From positions 27,112,650 through 27,176,649 of the forward strand of contig NC_134026.1 in NCBI RefSeq assembly GCF_964204645.1: a DNA stretch of 64,000 nt, written 5' to 3'. The stretch's first letter is position 1, and each line of letters opens with the position of its first letter. Shown one piece after another: positions 28,560-55,975 of this stretch. The position numbers were made by a program, and so were the translations under genes. The notes below the pieces were generated by a model, which did not search any database, was not told where the DNA came from, and saw nothing but the letters and a program-made list of their open reading frames with translations. This DNA comes from Tubulanus polymorphus (taxonomy: Eukaryota > Nemertea > Palaeonemertea > Tubulaniformes > Tubulanidae).

Positions 28560-29880
28560 TATAAAGGATAATTGGTAAAGTCTTGCAAACATTCCATACT
28601 TGATATTAGAAACTAATGTTCGCTCGATTGTCAAGTGAATATCAGTCGAGTATGAAATACCACACATAGGACTGCAGATGATGATACCAACGAACACGGG
28701 CAACGAAAATATAATAAAATAGCAGAAGGAATCAAAAACAAAATTAGTCTCATTATGATAAAATCTTTATTGATTATCAATAAACGAATTGAATATTTTC
28801 TAGTTAGTACCAGAGTTTACACTCAAATGGCAGCAACCCGTAAAACTAATCAGTCACTAGTCCAGTGTATTCCACAAATTTCTATTTAATTGATTATCAC
28901 AGATTTATTAATCCAAGAATTACAAAGAGCAATGTAACGTAATTAATACATGCACAGAATACCATTATCCCTGATTTCTATGCTTTCATGATTCATATTG
29001 AAACGAATAATAATCAGTTTGAAACGAAAGACTTAAAATTTATAAAATGAAATTATTAATAGAAATTCATGTAGGAAGAAATATATAAGATGTTCGCGAA
29101 AAGATCGAATAGTCAATTGTAAAATGTTTCGTAACGCAACATCTTCAGTTTTACCACGAAACAATCTGCAAACCATTGCATATTGACTACTGCGACTACC
29201 ACATCTCGGATATTATATATCTAATTAGCGTGTACCAATTAGGAATGGAATAAGGCGGTATCATTTATAGCTAAGATCATTACAGTTATATCATATATAT
29301 GAGAATCATCATATTTAAGTATATATCCTGTTGCTAGTATTGATAGCCTTCATATTAATTCTCATTATCTAGCAACAGACATTCACAATTCACTGCAGGT
29401 GCCTATCACTCTATAACAGCATGAGAAGTTGCGTGTCCTTCCCAAGAAATTTGCCGCAAAACGTTTAATGCATATGTACAATAATAGACAACAGTCCTTC
29501 ATTTTCATTTGATTCTTAAGTACTAAACATGATTATAATGAGAATTCTATCAGAGCTGGAGGGTGTGTGTCATTTGATTGCTCTGTCTTTGAACTTCCAA
29601 TTAAGTGTAATACACCTGTATCCCCCACACGACAGAGCACACCTCATTCCAGGAATATGAAAAGTAATTTGATAATGTAACATATTATACAATACTGGCT
29701 AGTATAATTCTCTTTAATGTTCTACAATGTATTAAGTTCAATTAGCACCTTCATATGGACAGTACACAGATTATCAATTGCACTTCAGGACTATATACAG
29801 TATCGACGATATTTTAAATCACTTTTAAAAAGGTGTCTCCATTATCTCAATTTTTCTCGGACAACTGAAATGTTTGAGTT
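28560..29880 (-). other. 3' UTR of the SGK3-type gene
   Basis: AT-rich sequence after the stop with no coding potential. A minus-strand AATAAA is at 28766-28771, about 1.1 kb past the stop, so the UTR could end just before the opposing zinc-finger transcript. Confidence 0.4.
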
Positions 29881-33234
<3,354 letters not shown>

Positions 33235-33639
33235 GGCTATTATCCTAATCAAAAGAAGACAAACAAATTTGATAACCATGAAGGAACACACGCCGTAGTG
33301 AAACCAAAACTTAATCACTATAAAGATTAGAATTGAATGGATAATTAGTGGTAGCTATTAGGCTATTAATTAGAGGCAATGCCAATGGATTGGATATGCA
33401 AATGTACCGTATTTTACTAAATTTTAGCGGTATTCACTTAACTTTTTCAACTTAAACTTTTTTCAGTTATCAGTTCACCTTTTGATACACAAACCCATTA
33501 AAAATATTCGTGCGGTTGTATTTAGGCCTATATAGCTGATTATGAACGTAAAAGGCGCAATAAAGTATTAATTGCATTGAATAGAACAGTAATATAGTAT
33601 CACCAAGCTTTAAATGACCAGAAAGCGAATGGTTTTTAC

Positions 33640-33697
33640 CAATACTTAATTTTTCTTGGTTTAACCTATCTTGTACTTTCTCCAAAGCATCGTTCAT
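33640..33697 (-). CDS. Candidate upstream coding exon of the SGK3-type gene (alternative N-terminus)
   Basis: An ATG at 33697 opens a 19-codon frame, MNDALEKVQDRLNQEKLSI plus one base, ending at a GTAAAA donor. If spliced to an acceptor at 33237-33238 (ATAG|CC), which lies 8 nt downstream of another AG, the frame enters the SGK3 ATG in phase and would give a 548-residue protein. If the upstream acceptor (exon start 33244) is used, the frame stops at once and this becomes a uORF. A second phase-1 candidate exon exists at 34244-34193 (ATG, then a GTAAGC donor). Transcript data are required to choose. Confidence 0.35.
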
Positions 33698-35085
33698 TTA
33701 AGTGTCAATAAATATTATACGCATGAAACCTGTTAGAAGTAAAACACTAACAAATCACAAGAATGTTTCCGGGTTAATGGCAGCACTGCACGGTCAATAA
33801 CTCACGTGCCACAGCTCACATTGACTGTACGGCTGTGAGGGAGAAGGCCGAGTAAAAGTCCTTTAAGCTAAACCCTAACCAGTCCCTTCTTCTTCCGTTT
33901 ACTGTCAGCATCAACTTGTTGATGAATATTACAGTTTTGTAGTCCCAGTGAACGTAATACCCGAAAAAGTTCGGGGTTTGGCGCCATAAGTGATCTTTTT
34001 TGTGATACGATCACATTTCCGAGATACGATCACACCCATTTCTTGTGATCCTGCCGCAAATTGCCTGTGCCGTGGCGTGTCGTGCAGCAGCGTTGCCCCT
34101 CGAGCCCTGTGCCTGGGACAGGACCCGAGATGCGGCGCACCGCCTAGTGTACGAGTAATCTGCGTCATCATTATTTTCTAGACACTGCTTACCTTCAACT
34201 AATGGTCCCGATTCAATAGTGAAATACAATGAATAAGAAGACATATCTATATATGACTGACCTTGCTAAACGCGGACGATAAGATAACAACACTCAAGAA
34301 ATTGGTGTGTGCTATATTATTTACCGCGTGTCAACAATTCGGACGGTGCAGCCCCCAAATACAGCATTTATTACCGGTCGTTGAAATGCTAATCAGAGAA
34401 ATTCGGCCAGTCCGTGCATGGTCCTCTTCAAACCCTTTTAGCTTGACCCGGCCTGAGCATTTCCTACGTTCAACCATACCCGTGGTGGGTTTAGGGGGGA
34501 GGGGTGCGTGCTCCCACTAAAGGTGGCACCTTTTTTCTATAAATGATATGTCATCGTAAGAAGTCAGGGTTTTTATTTCAATTTCCATCCATGTTAGTTC
34601 CCTTTTTATGCCGATTTTAAGGTTCTAATCGATAAGTTACACCGACGCAGTGTGTACTCGATCTCATTCAGCATTCTACTTATTTGCTCAACTACTTATT
34701 TATAAACCGTGACTTAACAACTATAACACATAACAACATAAAACAATAAATTTCGCAAATATATAGTTGAAATGACAGAATGCTTGGGGGAATTAAAGTG
34801 TCAAAGTCTAATTTGCGGTTTTTGGACCAGTGGCGTTGTAGCTGTAATATCTTCAAGTTGCAATCATTTTTGCAGAAGTTATGATTTTCACATTAATTCA
34901 AATTGTTTTAATCCGTTGCAGTGGAAATCTGGCAATTTATGTAGTGGTTGGAAGTTTTTAATTGGTTTTTAAATCATTTAAAGTCTTTTTGATGGAAATA
35001 ATGTTGTTGGATTGAGCATCATTACAATTTCTGTGATATACGGTCAAGAAAAAATAAATATATATTGTTTGTTCTTTGGAATCGG

Positions 35086-35465
35086 TGCTAACCGAACCCA
35101 GGACAACCTTTATATTAAGTATCAGATTCATTGGGTTCGAACCCGGACACCCCTATCCTCTATTCAGCATCGACCACTCAGAATCACTAAGCAAATGCCT
35201 GGGACACCCCTGTACATCCTCTATTCAGTATCAGGAACTCTGAATCAATATCAGTTATTGGACGCCCCTGTTCATTCTGTTAAGATCACTACCACTCTGA
35301 ATGGGTGTCAGTAATTCCTCTTGTTTCGAACCCGGGACACCCCCGTACATCCTCTATGCAGCATCAGGACTACTCTGGATCAGTAAGTAGGCCTAGGCCT
35401 AATTACCGGGTTCAAACCGGGACACCCCTCTGAACATCCTCTAACCAGCATCCACTCTCCAACAA
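35086..35465. repeat. Degenerate tandem repeat with tRNA B-box-like core
   Basis: About five imperfect copies of a 60-85 bp unit. Each copy starts with a variant of CGAACCCGGGACACCCC, then CATCCTCTATTCAGCATCA, then ACTCTGAATCA. Copies begin near 35139, 35199, 35260, 35327 and 35413, with a partial one near 35090. GGGTTCGAACCC at 35133-35144 matches a Pol III B-box core, which hints at origin from a tRNA-derived SINE. Confidence 0.7.
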
Positions 35466-35918
35466 ATACTAGATTCCGAGACACCTGTGTTTAGGGTCAC
35501 AAATCTGAATTGATTTTGATGTAGCAATGAATATTTTTGATAAAGTCACACTTAGTCGCGATAAAGGAGCAAAGTCACTACAGTCGCGATCCAGACTTCC
35601 GACAGACACGATTACGTCAATGTCCACGAAGGCTCAGTTCGCTACAAAGCTGTGCGTCTGAAGAATTTGTTCCCCTGTTGATACTTTATACGATGATGTC
35701 AGATAAAGCATTATCATCTTCTATTACGACAACGGCGCGTGACACTTGCGTCATCAGCTCAGAGCGAGCATCACCGCACTCCAGATGAAATGTGTGGCAG
35801 TTCTATTTATTGATCGGCATTTCCTTGTATGGAGAGCTGACAATATGTAGGCACACTTCACAAAATTGCGGGGTGGTTGCGCAGGCACGCCGAGAGTCTG
35901 GCCCCGGTGTAGCCAACT

Positions 35919-35993
35919 GGGGGGGGGGGGGGGGGGGTGGGGTGGGCGGACGGCTGAAACGCCGACCTGATGTGGTGCCGCCGCCCCCCCCCC
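35919..35993. repeat. G19 tract followed by G-rich sequence and a C10 tract
   Basis: Nineteen consecutive G (35919-35937) run into GGGG and GGG blocks, and a run of ten C lies at 35984-35993. The G-rich part could form a G-quadruplex. Run lengths in assembled sequence at such sites are unreliable. Confidence 0.8.
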
Positions 35994-36368
35994 AACTTTG
36001 ATAAACGACGATGTTACTTAAATAGATTTCAGAATTAGAATTTTCCATGAGATAGTATCATCCGCCCGATCGAAATTAGCCGGGTTCGCTCGATCGAATT
36101 GCCCGCGGCCCGGGTTCGACAACACCCCATAAGCATGATAAGGTTATTTTTCATATTGTGATTAAAAAAAAACACGCATAACTAGCAAAATGACGAACTT
36201 TGTTTACGTATTGTTTGCTGTCATTGGTTATTTTTGTTATCGATTCCATGTGTTTGATGAAGTGGGTTGCGCGTACCGGTACCTAGTTTGCCAACAAATC
36301 GGCTACCGTACTTGTATCCGTTCTCGAATTGAACGCTACGCTGCGGCCACCGTGAAACACGATCGGCG

Positions 36369-36376
36369 TGACGTCA
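36369..36376. promoter_or_regulatory. Perfect CRE upstream of DOT1L
   Basis: TGACGTCA, about 380 bp before the DOT1L start codon, in CpG-containing sequence. A match to the CREB/ATF site is seen; use is inferred. Confidence 0.35.
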
Positions 36377-36750
36377 ATGTTCGGAAACACGTTCGGTAAT
36401 CTCCGGCAGCGATAATTGGGTCACGATTCTTGGAAGGAACTGAGTGGCTTACTATAAATTTTTTTATTCCTTATTTTCATATTTATCGTCGGAAACTGCG
36501 ACCCAACTGTTCATTTTACGTGAAATTAACATTCTACATAAACGTTGGCCACATTTGGATCATTAGGATTTCATTTGTAAACACGATTTTAAGCCAAAAA
36601 TGCTTGTTGAACTGGTGGAAAAATCAGTCCTTCTTATGAAATCTGACTCCACCGATTCCCAGCGAGGGTTGTTTCACTAATTGTGTATTTTGATCAGGAC
36701 CCCCAATACAGTGGTAGTGGATATAATGATGTAGCCATAAAAGGAGTTCA

Positions 36751-47146
<10,396 letters not shown>

Positions 47147-50100
47147 TGATGGTTTAATTTAGGAAATACTGTCTGTCCGTGAGAAGTGAATACCATCTTG
47201 TTTCTGTTCAGTCAGTGTGATAAACTTTCTATTGTCAGTATCAGGGATGTCATCCATCAAATCATTTAATGTACATTGTCTTTGGCAACTTCCATCGCCA
47301 AGGCAAAAGGCAGCATGTCATCATCGCGCATATCAAATAGTGACTTTTCTTCCTTGGATTGATTTTTCTGAGCCTCAGATGTTTAATTATTCAGCGATAC
47401 CAAGTTAATTACGAGAAAGACTCATCACAATCACACAATACTATCAACTAGTCATCAACATCGTTATTGCAAATATCAGGGATTAAAAAGTGATAGTCAT
47501 CAGTGGAACTGAAATTGGTATGTGTGACTGGAATTAGGATATTTTATACAACACCATGACATCGTGGCATATAATGATACTGCATCGGTCATCAATGAGA
47601 TGTTGAAGTGGTGATGGTTTATAGTTGCGGTTAGTTTAGATCGATTCTATTTTTGGGTAAAAAGGGAATTTCTGTCGTTTAACATTCCTCCCACTATTGT
47701 ACATAACCATGTATGGTGTAAAAGAGATGAGAATAGATTGATATACTCCGAAGATACATGTACCCAGTGCTTGTGTATTTACAATGTCCTTAAAATTGAA
47801 GTTAGTGGGTGTCTTATGAATTCCACCAGTATATGGTAGAAATAGGTTTATTTGCATCTAATCACGATTAATTGTGTATACCAGAATAAAAGTATTGGAG
47901 GTTGCAGAAAGTCTTCTCTATGAGGCTATATCTTACTCAATAGATAGTTTATTGTAATATTTCCTTATTGTGTGTAATCCTGTCTCAAAATATTAGTTCT
48001 TATGAATTATTATGGTGTTTTGTATCTTAATTGGCCGTTTGGTCCGAAAAGTTATTCCATGCAGATGGATTAAAGATTTGTTGGATAGTTATTTGATTGT
48101 TTCAATAACTTTAAACACCAAACATTGTTGAAATTAAATGTTGTGAAAAACTGGCCTGACTCTACAGTTGATTTTTATTCAAAAACTGGCTTTGAAGATC
48201 TTGAAAAGTCAGTGAGAATTCTGTAGTTAGATTAAACGCACAATCTTTGAGTAGTAATGTAGATGCATAAATAAGGCGGATGATGATGTTATGAATATTC
48301 ATTTACTTCTTTTTAAGCTATAATCATTCATGTTGCTTTGTACTAAGCATAGCTGGCAGTATTTAATACTTTTCTTATTATCTTGCTATGAAATAAGTTC
48401 TTATTGCAGCAACTTTATATAATGTACATTACATAGATTTTCATGTTCTTGGGAATGTTTGCTTCTTCGAAATTGCACCATTTTCATTTAAATCGTAAAA
48501 TTCATTTTGTGTCATCAATTGTGTATTTTCTATGGTTTGATAACTTTTTAAACATTTTTTTTTATTTTGTGTACTTGACGTACATATGTTATTAATTTTA
48601 TGTACTGTTTCATGAGATGGTGGATTTCTATGAATTTCTAAACATTTTTTAGTTAATTACTAAGGTGCATATGTTATGTGTTACCCACTGGTATCATAAA
48701 TCTTCGATCAACAATATTCATCTACCGATATTTCTACTGTGACTGTGTGAATGATCTTAGCCGTCTAAGGTCTTACTGTTAGTGGATAAAATGAATGGTT
48801 TGAATTTCATGACTAAGAGTGATCTTTTAACCAGCATTTATTGAATATTACGTATATGTTGACTATATGGTGCTAGCTACATGTATTTCATATACATGAT
48901 TTTTTTCTTATTTGTTGAAACACATTGTTAATGAATGATGGAAATTCAATTTAAAAGTAATTAAACCACCTTAAATTGCTGAAATGTTGTGCTTAGATAC
49001 CATGGTATGCATTATGATTGTAACCATTCTATTTTAACCACATCAAACAACTTCTGAGCAACTGGTCTCTTTCTCTATATTGTCTTTACCTTTTTCGTCA
49101 TACATGTACATTAAAAAGAAAAACTCGGCTGACTGTGCTCTTTATGGAAATGCTTTTTTTTTAAGCGGTTAAGTATATATTTTGATTTCTTTCTTAGCAT
49201 GAATTAACATCTCTTGTATTTATTAGCACAAAAATGGTTGTATATATTATATCATGATATTTTAAAATTTCAGCTCTACTCTGTGTGTAGAGATACCTTA
49301 AACATTAAAGGTGGCTTGAAATCTAACTAGTCAGGGATAATGTTTCAAATAGCACCTAAATTACTCTTTGCACGCTTATATATTAGTATCATGTATATAG
49401 AATAGAATATTAGATATTGTGCAGGCAGTCAACCATTAGACAACACTATCATCTGAGCCATTTGATTATAATTGTGCTTTTATGGAATGTAGAGTTGAGA
49501 CAGTTTTCGATTTAATCATTTCTTGTTTGCCTGTGGAATACTGGAATATGAATTACTGGATAACTCAGAAAGCAGCGGTATATTAGTCGAGTATCTATAG
49601 ATAATTTGTGGAAATTTCATATCAAAACTGGTAAATCGTGTATTGTCTTATCATCTACATTATCTATAGATGTTGTGTGTATAATAATAAATGTGTAACT
49701 TCATGACCAGGTTGCATTTACAGATGAAAATACATACCTTTATTACTGTAGTTCTAAAGTTAACAGTGTTCCTGGGTTGTTCAAATTGGAAAAGATATTT
49801 TTGAATGAAAAACTGATTCTCCATCTTATCAATGTGAAAAGTATACAGAAATGTCGATGTACCGGGTATAATGAGTTCACCGGTTGTACAAAATGTTTCC
49901 ACTAAAAACGTTTTCTAGATTTGATATTGTTACCTACCTGTAAGAAATATGGCCAGTATATTTATACTATGTAGTAAAATTCAACTGCTTCATATATTGT
50001 ATACTTATTAGCTGATGAATATACTTTGGATGAAGGTTAGTAATTGTATAGAAACTAACCTTTGTTACTATTGTACCTCTTAACCAAATCGTTTTATGCA

Positions 50101-51100
50101 TTTACCTTTAGCATAGATGCATACAAAATGCACAAAGATATTGTTTAAGTCATTTTCTAGATGAGGATTTTGACTTGATTCAGAAAAGGGCCTGTTTGGC
50201 GTCATGAATATTTACCCAAATAATGAATTTTCAATTGAGAGTGTTTCAATAGAATGTTGATATTATAGTTGCATGTTTTTGGATATAAGTTTCTAGAAGA
50301 TGTTATGGAAATGTGAAAATGGTGGTTGTACGTATATTACGAAATTTGATATTTTTTGCATTCAGTCCTTTTTCAAAAATGCTTACAATTTTGGAGAAAA
50401 TTATGTTTTGGTACGTGGTTCTACTTTCTAGTTCATATAAATGATTTTAGCATATTTATATCATAGTAGTCAAGTTTGATAGATGCACAGATTGCGGAGA
50501 GATGTAAGATTGCAAGTCTACTCCCTCACATTGAAAGCCTTCTGATCAAAACGGCGTCAGTGTAACTGCCGTTGTATGGAAAAAATCATACACTATTTAA
50601 CATTGATGTAATTTTGTTGTCAAGATAATTACTAGTACTCCAAGATCTAACACAAGTGTTTATTAAAGAGTGGCAGCATAATGAGATAGCATAACATTGT
50701 CGTCAGTGTTGAATGCGGGCTGTGTTATACTAAATTCTAGCATTTCACGTGTTATTTTTCACATACGAATCTGGCAAAATTAGTGAATAACATGTGTGTA
50801 TGTGCTGGCACAATATTATAAAATTTACGGTAATATAATTACTGACAAAAAGATGGTTAACTTTCGAATTGCACGTTTAGTAGTTTTAATTTTATTGAAG
50901 GACTTTGTTCTTTTAGTAGTTCATTGAATTGAAGAAGAAAATATTGTGACTGTACCAGTCTCTAAAAAACTTTTGTTTGATACGTTTAAAGAATTAATTT
51001 GTGTGAGTATATCTGTATAGTTGTCAACATTATATAAACCTAATTATTTTGCTTATGAAAAAAATGTTTTATTGTGTCAAAAAAACTTTATGATAATTTA
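47147..51100 (+). other. 3' UTR region of DOT1L and tail-to-tail intergenic DNA
   Basis: AT-rich sequence without coding content after the DOT1L stop. An AATAAA is present near 47886 (GAATAAAAG), and more AT-rich candidates follow, so a short and a long UTR are both possible. Between about 51100 and 52323, the likely 3' UTR of EFCAB7 on the opposite strand, nothing recognisable is seen. Confidence 0.35.
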
Positions 51101-52323
51101 TTACGAGTAATAATTGTTATTTTTATCTGAATTTCATCTCGATGCAATGGATTTCTACTATTCAATGTGGACGAAGAACTGGCCAGATTTAAATAATGCG
51201 CTGCTATTTCGATCCACTGTATACAGCGGTCAATCCAGAGGGTACGCTGGGAGCACCCCTTAAAGTACTGCAGATTTGTGTGATTGGTTCTCCTTCAGTG
51301 AATGTGGAATATCTTTTCAATTTGTGAGTTAAATACTCGCATGATAGACTTTGTTGCTCTTCAAACCATAATAAGGCATGATTGATTCCACACATGATTA
51401 TTGAGAATCATTTCTATTTAGAAAGTTGCTTCAAATTCTTGATTAATTAAAAGAACGATTCCATTAAATAATGAGTACGGTAAGTGTTGATGGAAATGAC
51501 GATTGAAACAATAATTCGCCCACGGCACCACAGTAAAAATAATAGAGATTTGCAAGGTCTGATCTCACCCGTCTAGCACTTCCCCTGCACTTTTCAGCTT
51601 TTGTTGACATTTCTGTGAAATGGAAGCACCGATGCAGGGCCTTTACAAAGTTTTTCCAGAGAGTAACACGAAGTTGCACTTAGCATAGTATACTTGCTAC
51701 AAACTACTATACTACCATCTGAGATGTGCTGAAATCTGTCTAAAATCATTTATAGGCAGCAAGAATCAAGTAAAACTGAAATTTATAATAATTATGCTAA
51801 TTTTAGTAGATCTAAACTGCAGTTGATATCAAATACATAAATAATACAACATTCGGTATAAAGGAGCAAAAACAAGTAAATGAAGATTATATTTTATGCC
51901 AATACCACATGAGGAATTTGTTGAAAATCTACAGCATATTCAGTAAAAAGATTAATAATGCAGCTTATCTCATTTGTTACTTTTACATGAATTTGTTCTA
52001 TAGAATACTAACGAAAGGAACCTTTATGAGACTAGATTATTGATGAATACATGTACAAATAAAATACCAAATCATCATTGTTAAAAACTACATCAATTTT
52101 TAATCTCAAGAATTCTTGACTATCATAGTGATTAACAATACATACAATCTACATTGTTTATGATCATTATTTCAACTAACTACAGCTCATGATAATCTAA
52201 GCTACGTACAAAGCATTTTCTTATCACAGTAAAACACAAACATGACGTAGAAATTGGCAGCATTCAATACTAGGACGGCTTAATATGTACTGGTATAAAA
52301 GATGTTGAAGAGACTGCACAAAT

Positions 52324-55300
52324 TTACACCTGCAGTGTTTCTGTACATTTTACAACCCATTCTAATCTCTCAATCACTGGAAGAAGATGTAGAGCCACCT
52401 GAAAATTGAAATTAACAACAATTCAATGCAGATGGCTGAATGAATAGAACTGACATACAAGTATAGAATCGGTACAGCATCTAACAACATACCTGAGTGG
52501 ATCGAGCATGTACATCTACAGTATAATCTAGTCCATCCTTATTAGAGACAACATTCTGGCTTTTACTGCAGTCAAGTCTTACTGAGACTTTTGCCCGAGA
52601 CTGAAAAACAATAACACCAAAGCATGAATGAGAAATGTGATACATATGCTCATATACTGGTAACTCAAAACTCAGTTTACTTCATTCAGTTACCTTATTT
52701 TCTAAAACATATGATTTTCTACCATCATTCAAGTAGCTATAGAGAGTAACATCTCTAACTATTCTTTTAGAATCACCCTTAAGTACAGAAAAATATTGAA
52801 TGAATTTTCAAACAAAATTAATGACAGGTACTGCTGTTAACTGCTGTACTGGTACCTTATTGATGACAGATTGGGAAACTATCTTCTCTACTTCAATTGT
52901 ATTTGTTAACCCTTTCACAGTAACTGCAGAGTCATCACCATCTTCAACATAAATATCAAGTGAGAATGGACACGCCTGAAATTAAGAAGCATGAGGATAA
53001 TCAGTAAAATGAACAACCACTAAACAGCAATAGAGATAACATAGCATCAAAATATTCCTCTTCATGTATTTTTGATAGCATTTATACTTGCCTCATCAAG
53101 AATAAGAGCTTTATTATAACCCATACTCCTCAATGTTACCCAAAGATCATCTGTATCTCCTTCATTGTCATCAGCTTCCATTTGATTAAGTTGAAGGAAA
53201 CCTTTCCTGGTTATTTCGCCATTTTTCAGCTCGACATTTTCTACAAATAAAGCAATGCATAACGTTCTGTTGAAGAGAAAATCAATTAGTAATTTCATCT
53301 TCATTCTGAATTACCTTCAACAACTTCCCATTCATCATCAGCTACTTCTTCCCCACTTGTTCGTAGATTATATAAATTAAATTCCTGCCGATTCAACGAA
53401 CCATTACCAGTCAGATCACACAGATCAAAAATCTCTGACAGCGCTTCCCTATGAGAAAAAAACAATTTCGGTCAAAGATTACACGCAAATTTCAGATTTC
53501 AAATAAAACACAAAATCAAGAATTTTGGATTGATTTACTTGAATTGTTTTGTCAAGATGAATTTTCCATCTTTATCCTTTTTCACGAGTTTTGTTTCAAC
53601 TTTTGGCTCATTCCGTCGTCTTTTCAGTTTACAACCAGTCGTGAATGGCATCAAACGATAGCTGCCTTTTTGAAGGTCACATCGAACCCCATATTTCTAA
53701 AAGAACGTAAGTCAAGCTCCCTCTTCTCACACGTATCACATAAAATACTCTTAATTTGAAAGATGAGCAACACTAACATACCCCTCGAGCATCGCGCTCT
53801 TCAGTAAATGTCAACAGACTGTCTTCCAGTGATGCAGATGTTTCATGACGAACGATAAACATCGCTGTATCCACTAAAGTTCGAGTAGGATCTGAATGGA
53901 AATCAAGATTTTTGTGTTTTCACGTCTCACAAATTCGGATCAAGAGGTAAATACTGATGTACCTTCTGTTTTGATATCTCTAGGCTGTATAGTAATCCAA
54001 ATACTTGAATCCTCAGCTAGCTTCAGGATATATTCCTGACTAATTATATTGTGATCATCATCAATGTGGAAACATCCTCTTCTTGAATGGTGCTTCCAAT
54101 CCTTCAGAAAATAACAAACAAACCTAACAATAAACACACACACGCACAAGAAACTAATAATTAAATGAATTAAGAAATACCCTCAGATTCCTTGGTTCCT
54201 GTAGTTTTAAGCGTTTAGAAGCTACAGCTGGATTCGTTCCATCTTCAGACTTTGAGCGACTGCGTGGCTGAGGTTTGGGTTGATCATTTATACCTGAAGT
54301 AGATGTAAATTATAAGTGATGTAGATACCCTTTTCAACATAACAGTTACACATGATAAAACTCACTTGTTCGAGAACTTGTCCTGCCAGAACGAGGTCGG
54401 GGCTCTCGCCCGTCTGCAGAGCGCGCACTGCTCACTTTTCTATTCTTTTCTTTATTTTCCATCTTCTTCCTTGACATCTTCTGAAGCTCTTTTGTTGTCG
54501 ACATCACGAGATTACAAAACTAACATAGAAGCGAAATTTGCTCTGTGCATTATTGAAATATTCTAACAGCAATTAAACAGCCAATAAAATGTTCTTACCT
54601 CCTTATAGTCTAGTTTACCATCTTTATTTTCATCAACCTCATCCATGATTGCCTTAACCTCTTCAGTGGTCATTGGCTCACCTTTCTAGATTAAACAATG
54701 AATGCAAGATGTATAGGAATTAGCACACAACCAGGTTCCACAGTTGTTTCAGTGTCTATAAAATATACCAACTTATAGGCTAGAACTAGACGCCTCATTA
54801 CAGGTTTGCTTACTTACATTTGTGAGGGCTTTACAGAGTTCTTTAAGTGACAGAAAGCCGTCTCCATTGACATCCATTTTTCGAAAAGATTTCATTAAAT
54901 CATCCTCAGATGTCAATGGTTCTCGTTTACAAATATCACAGAAATCATCAAACGAAAGAGATTCTGAAATCAGAATATTCGATGCAATAATAAATGATAC
55001 CAAAGTAAACATAGATTTTGTAAAACTTTGAACGGACCTGTTCCGCGCTTCCAATATTTTGTGATACTTTTCTGTGAAGGGTTTCTTCCAGTTTGCTGTA
55101 TAACTAAGAAAACATATCATGTAAAGTTAAGTCATATTCTGGAATCTCGAAAAGCCGATGTTGAATCATCATTGTTACATTTACCAAGTTGTAAATCATC
55201 TCTGGATCTGATCACATCTGATATATCATCAAACACTGTCAAAAATGCAGCTTTGCAATCCAAAAAGAATTCATCATCTTTCGGTCGTGGAAGTAGCGGC

Positions 55301-55329
55301 GACCGTTGAGAAGAATGTCGCGATGACAT
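52324..55329 (-). CDS. EFCAB7: EF-hand calcium-binding domain protein 7 (EFCAB7), 15 coding exons
   Basis: Coding exons on the minus strand: 55329-55185, 55103-55038, 54963-54818, 54685-54599, 54519-54366, 54293-54181, 54101-53963, 53891-53782, 53696-53539, 53448-53315, 53240-53092, 52975-52856, 52777-52694, 52600-52493, 52398-52324. Total 1788 nt, 595 aa (human about 629). Conserved landmarks: TGRNPSQKSITKYW, LSFDDFC, DWKHHSRRGCFHIDDD, SYRLMPFTTGCKLK, LWVTLRSMGYNKAL and EACPFSLDIYVE. Three EF-hand loops are visible: 101-112 (DVNGDGFLSLKE, canonical), 137-148 (DENKDGKLDYKE, canonical) and 384-395 (DLTGNGSLNRQE, acceptable). In vertebrates EFCAB7 works with IQCE to anchor the EVC-EVC2 complex at the base of the primary cilium for Hedgehog signalling; a ciliary role here is inferred by orthology. 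Intron 11 is GC-AG, and intron 2 has a weak GTCCGT donor. An upstream in-frame TTG is ignored; the first ATG (55329) is used. Confidence 0.93.
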
Positions 55330-55975
55330 GTTTTTTTGCTGACGATTCGTGACCAAGTGCTTTTTTCAGTTAAATCCCTAAACTTAAGAGATAGAATGAA
55401 TTTAATAGCTGAGGCCTTAAAATACCCAGTGCCTAGTAGGCCAGTAAGTAGTTACTAATTAAGTAAGTAAGTAGTTAATAACTATTAGTATTAAATATAT
55501 AATTTTAGTAATATTGGGCATTGGCATTGCCTTGGCAATGATTCCATCTCTCAGTCTCGGAAAACTTTAACTATGATAGAATCTGTGAGTGTCATCTTGA
55601 CTTAATTTCTTGTCAACTTGAATTACTTTATCAGTAATACATAATCTGTAGTGATTAAAACAGCTAGTTACCGGCAGCAGAGTCAGATATTTTCCACAAC
55701 CAAATTCTCGAATTCTTTCAGTTTCGTAGTCCGGTGTAAACAAACCACGGACTGCGACAGTGACTGTGCATCGTTAAGGCGTCCGTGTCAATGCCGTCAG
55801 TCTAAATCCTGGAATACGTGTTTTAATACTTTATGATTCCGGTGAAGCAGCCACTGATAATCCGCAGCGCGCGATATTGATCCATTTCCGGGTTACTAAA
55901 TTAATTTACTTTGCCAAAAATTTTCGCTTTAATTTCACGATTCAAGCGACGTTTAGTTAATTATTTGTGCCAAAA
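55330..55975. promoter_or_regulatory. Bidirectional promoter region of EFCAB7 and symplekin
   Basis: Only 646 bp separate the two divergent start codons, so 5' UTRs and both core promoters must lie here. The symplekin-proximal half is richer in CpG. No TATA element stands out on either strand. Confidence 0.55.

Larger units (their letters stand above)
33698..36750. promoter_or_regulatory. Head-to-head SGK3-type/DOT1L intergenic region
   Basis: Three kb between divergent genes, expected to contain both promoters. A perfect CRE (36369-36376) lies about 380 bp upstream of the DOT1L ATG. A degenerate tandem repeat (35086-35465) and long G and C runs (35919-35993) are listed separately. Short open frames, including 36190-36399, show no recognisable domain. 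The GC-rich patch at 34030-34190 is unexplained. Confidence 0.45.

Noticed and set aside
36190-36399. 69-codon frame just upstream of DOT1L
   Set aside because: Not similar to anything recognised and not in phase with DOT1L; probably 5' flanking DNA.
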